Positions 61,695 to 64,000 of a stretch of 64,000 nucleotides of DNA are shown here, one piece after another (position 1 is the stretch's first letter; every line of letters starts with the position of its first letter). The position numbers and the translations under genes are program-made. The notes beneath the pieces are model-generated. The model was given only the letters and a program-made list of their open reading frames with translations. It searched no databases and was not told where the DNA came from. Location: positions 744,001 to 808,000 of the forward strand of contig NZ_JAJHIZ010000002.1 of the NCBI RefSeq assembly GCF_021538615.1, read 5' to 3'. The DNA comes from Niabella agricola (GTDB taxonomy: Bacteria; Bacteroidota; Bacteroidia; Chitinophagales; Chitinophagaceae).

Positions 61695-61845
61695 AAGACG
61701 CGGGCGCTCTGATACGATTGATAAATCGGACAATATAAGGGGGTATTTGCGACATGGGGGCGCTTCAAATGCTGCGCAGAATACGTGTTGGCGATGGTGG
61801 GGCGCTGCATCGATTTTGAAGATGGGCCGGCATCGTTCACGCATC

Positions 61846-63051
61846 CTAATGTGCATGCCCTTCCGTATTGGTTATTTTTGCCAGCAGGAAGAACGCCCCC
61901 TTTACGGCTACCTTTGCACCCGGGGGTATACTGGCCAACGGGGTAATTTGGGTATAGCCTACATCTGATACGCCCCGGGCCACCGGGATCATGGTGAAAT
62001 GTGTTTCCGCTGCGTGCCCTTCTTCATGTGCCGCATGTTCGTCGGCTCTATGTATGGATGGATCTGCAGCTACAATAAAAATATAGTCCTTTCCCTGGTA
62101 ATTGACCAGCGCGGCATCCGGCACAGCCGGTGCCGTGCGGGTATTGAGACTGATATTTGCCGTTACGCCCATTCCATCAATCAGCCCGGTTTTATCACCG
62201 GTAACCGAGGCATGCACGGGCACCGATTTGGTATCTCCTTCAAAGGCTGTTCCGATCGAAAATACGCTGGCATCGTATTCCTTACCGGGGTTGTTGGTGA
62301 GCGTAAAATGAATGACCTGGCCCACACTGATCAGAGGCAGGTCTTTTTCATATACATTCAGATCGAGGTGGATAAGGGAATTATTCACCACCTCCGCGAT
62401 GGGGGCGCTGATGGTTACATTGCTGCCGATTTGCGCCATTACTTTGCTCACCGTGCCGCTGATGGGAGCGCGTATGGCCAGTGTGGCGGAAAAAGAACGG
62501 CCTGCTCCCAGGGTGCTAAGCTGCTGCTCAATGCCCGAGCGCTGGCTGCGCAGGGTTTTTAACTCTGTTTGGGCGCGCTGGTAGTTCTTAAGGGGCGCCG
62601 CGTTGCCCTTGTACAGCTCCTGTTGGCGGGTTACCTCCAGCTCGGCCAGCTGGATCTGCGCATTGAGCTGCTGGAGCTGCTGCTGCAGGGGGATGAGGTC
62701 TGGGTTTACGAGGGTGGCCAGCACCTGGCCCTTTTTTACAAATGCCCCGGGACGTACGTTGAGGGTACACAGCACTCCGCCTGACAAGGGGGTTACAAAG
62801 GCCTTGTTTTCATTGGGCACGGTAAGCATTCCCATTGCCTTTACGGTTTGGGACAATTCTTTGTTTTCGATGGAACCCAGCTGCAGCCCGATGGATTTGA
62901 TCTGGTCTGCGGTCATGGATACCCCATCCTCCGCATGGACTTCCGTTTCGGTGGCTTCTTTTTCTTCAGCAGCGGGCCCGGGTTTGCTGTTACAGGAAAA
63001 GAAGATGCAGGCAGCAAGGAATATCGGTAGTATAGGAATTGATTTCAACAT
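61846..63051 (-). CDS. RND efflux periplasmic adaptor, CusB/CzcB-like lipoprotein
   Basis: 401 residues. Lipobox FFSC (Cys20). The HlyD-type layout is clear: barrel-sandwich halves (LNVRPGAFVKKGQVLATLVN and IRAPISGTVSKVMAQIGSNV), a coiled-coil hairpin (about 125-180) and beta-barrel. A His-rich loop (HRADEHAAHEEGHAAETHF, about 338-356) and a terminal EGHAH suggest metal binding, so heavy-metal efflux is likely. It starts 9 nt after the TolC-like gene, in the same operon. Confidence 0.92.
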   Translation of the reverse strand: MLKSIPILPIFLAACIFFSCNSKPGPAAEEKEATETEVHAEDGVSMTADQIKSIGLQLGSIENKELSQTVKAMGMLTVPNENKAFVTPLSGGVLCTLNVRPGAFVKKGQVLATLVNPDLIPLQQQLQQLNAQIQLAELEVTRQQELYKGNAAPLKNYQRAQTELKTLRSQRSGIEQQLSTLGAGRSFSATLAIRAPISGTVSKVMAQIGSNVTISAPIAEVVNNSLIHLDLNVYEKDLPLISVGQVIHFTLTNNPGKEYDASVFSIGTAFEGDTKSVPVHASVTGDKTGLIDGMGVTANISLNTRTAPAVPDAALVNYQGKDYIFIVAADPSIHRADEHAAHEEGHAAETHFTMIPVARGVSDVGYTQITPLASIPPGAKVAVKGAFFLLAKITNTEGHAH

Positions 63052-63060
63052 GTGTTTGAA

Positions 63061-64000
63061 TTATTGATGAGTAAAATATAAGTACTGGATCACGGCCTGG
63101 TTGTACCGGTTCAAGGCGTCCAGGTAATTCTTTTGCATATCGGTGGCCTGGTTCAGGTATTGCGTGAGTTCCATAAAACTGATCTCGCCGCCCTTGTAGC
63201 CGATGGTAGCCGCCTGGATGATTTCTTCAGACTGGTTGAGGCCGCTGTTTTCATAATACTGCAAAAGGGCATCGGCCTGTGCGGTTTCTGCAAGAGCCTG
63301 CTGTTGCTGATGTTCCATTTTCTGAGCCTGCCATTCCAGATTTTTTTGCCGGGCCTCCATTTCCGCCTGCGCGGCGACGATTTTTTGCCTGTTGGCGCCT
63401 GCACCAAAAATGGGAATACCCAGGGAAACCGAAAATCCCGAATAAGGATTTTTCATTCCATACAGGGCCTGTGAAAAGAAGCGTCCCGAGAGCTCAGGTT
63501 TTACCGCATTTTTTTGAACACGGATATTGGAAGCGGCGATGTTTACCGTTTGCTGCTCAAGCGCCAGTAACGGATGGAGTTGCCCGTTTTCCCCGGCGGC
63601 AGGCAGCAATTTCTGCAAAGGTGCATCCACGGGTAACAGGAGCTGTTCCGTATTCAGCAGCAGCATGAGCTGTTGTTGCTGGATGCGCATTTCGTGCTGC
63701 ACCTCTTTTTCCTGTGCCTGCAGCTCCTTCAGCCGCTGTTCGGCAGCAATCTTTTCAATACCGGCGGCTTCTCCTTTCTGATACCGCAGTGTGGCTGCTT
63801 GCAACAACCCGCTGTACATACTATCCAGCCGGCGATACAACTGGTGGCGGTTTTCCAGGTACCAAAGCTGGTAATAAGCTTTCCGGACATCTTTTTTTAA
63901 TTGTACCGTAATAGCGGCGGTATTCATTTCATAATACCGCGCCTGTTCTTTAAAATATTGCTGCCGGGCTTTGTAAACACCGGGCCATTCCAGGCCCTGG
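63061..64000 (-). CDS. TolC-like outer-membrane efflux protein or C-terminal TolC domain of a CzcA fusion, partial
   Basis: The frame is open to the window edge (…GLEWPGVYKARQQYFKEQAR YYEM…), so it has no start here. It contains the long helices of TolC (ATLRYQKGEAAGIEKIAAEQ, ATIGYKGGEISFMELTQYLN) and GFSVSLGIPIFGAGANRQKI. In many Bacteroidota the CzcA pump carries such a TolC domain at its C-terminus, so either form is possible. It precedes the adaptor in a heavy-metal efflux operon. Confidence 0.88.
   Translation of the reverse strand, partial: QGLEWPGVYKARQQYFKEQARYYEMNTAAITVQLKKDVRKAYYQLWYLENRHQLYRRLDSMYSGLLQAATLRYQKGEAAGIEKIAAEQRLKELQAQEKEVQHEMRIQQQQLMLLLNTEQLLLPVDAPLQKLLPAAGENGQLHPLLALEQQTVNIAASNIRVQKNAVKPELSGRFFSQALYGMKNPYSGFSVSLGIPIFGAGANRQKIVAAQAEMEARQKNLEWQAQKMEHQQQQALAETAQADALLQYYENSGLNQSEEIIQAATIGYKGGEISFMELTQYLNQATDMQKNYLDALNRYNQAVIQYLYFTHQ

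Noticed and set aside
1..64000. CRISPR arrays
   Set aside because: The only regular repeats have 7-nt or about 170-nt periods without spacer structure, and no cas gene is present.

Overview
The window looks like a chromosomal segment of a Bacteroidota bacterium, most likely family Chitinophagaceae. The signs are: many lipoproteins with short LxxC lipoboxes, no Shine-Dalgarno pattern, Bacteroidota-type promoters (TTTG, 19-20 nt, TAnnTTTG) before thrS and tRNA-Lys, Bacteroidota families (DUF4954, DUF6799-like, DUF5977-like, YD/Rhs proteins with DPTG core ends), and prepilins with an AFTL-type cleavage site. Genus-level assignment is inference.

Layout. 1-22 kb is mostly core genome: the tail of an Hpf-like gene, three small lipoproteins, a YCF48-type propeller, an outer-membrane barrel, thrS, der, DUF4954, glmS, mgtE, a SET protein, a SAM hydrolase-like protein, an SDR, a GH9 plus deacetylase-like fusion, tRNA-Lys, a GNAT enzyme and an MBL hydrolase. 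Intergenic spaces here carry degenerate heptamer arrays, often as inverted pairs, and two copies of a palindromic element. 23.0-27.4 kb is a visibly A+T-rich scrap yard of displaced polymorphic-toxin tips and immunity-like genes; it starts at a junction that cuts a holin-family gene and another gene head to head.

27.5-57.6 kb is the most interesting part. A type II secretion / type IV pilus-like machine is split into two operons that face away from each other: GspF, GspJ-, GspI- and GspK-like genes plus a MORN protein on the minus strand (27.5-31.4 kb), and pilin, compact prepilin peptidase, GspE, secretin, GspL-, GspM-, FN3-lipoprotein and GspC-like genes on the plus strand (49.7-57.6 kb). 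Between them lies an Rhs/YD-repeat block. Its core is a six-gene run: Skp-like chaperone, lipoprotein, 1934-residue SpvB/YD-type surface protein, small helical secreted protein, 1445-residue Rhs protein with a variable C-terminal tip, and a probable immunity gene, ended by a hairpin. Decayed Rhs pieces and fibre-like proteins flank it. A working hypothesis is that the flanking machine, or the chaperone and lipoprotein, helps export the Rhs pair; nothing in the sequence proves this.

57.6-59.1 kb is rearranged: a LuxR-type regulator without the start of its receiver, two overlapping small ORFs and an IS256-family remnant. 59.5-64 kb returns to ordinary genes: a serine hydrolase, an SDR without its usual catalytic residues, and an RND efflux adaptor with the start of a TolC-like gene or domain running off the window.
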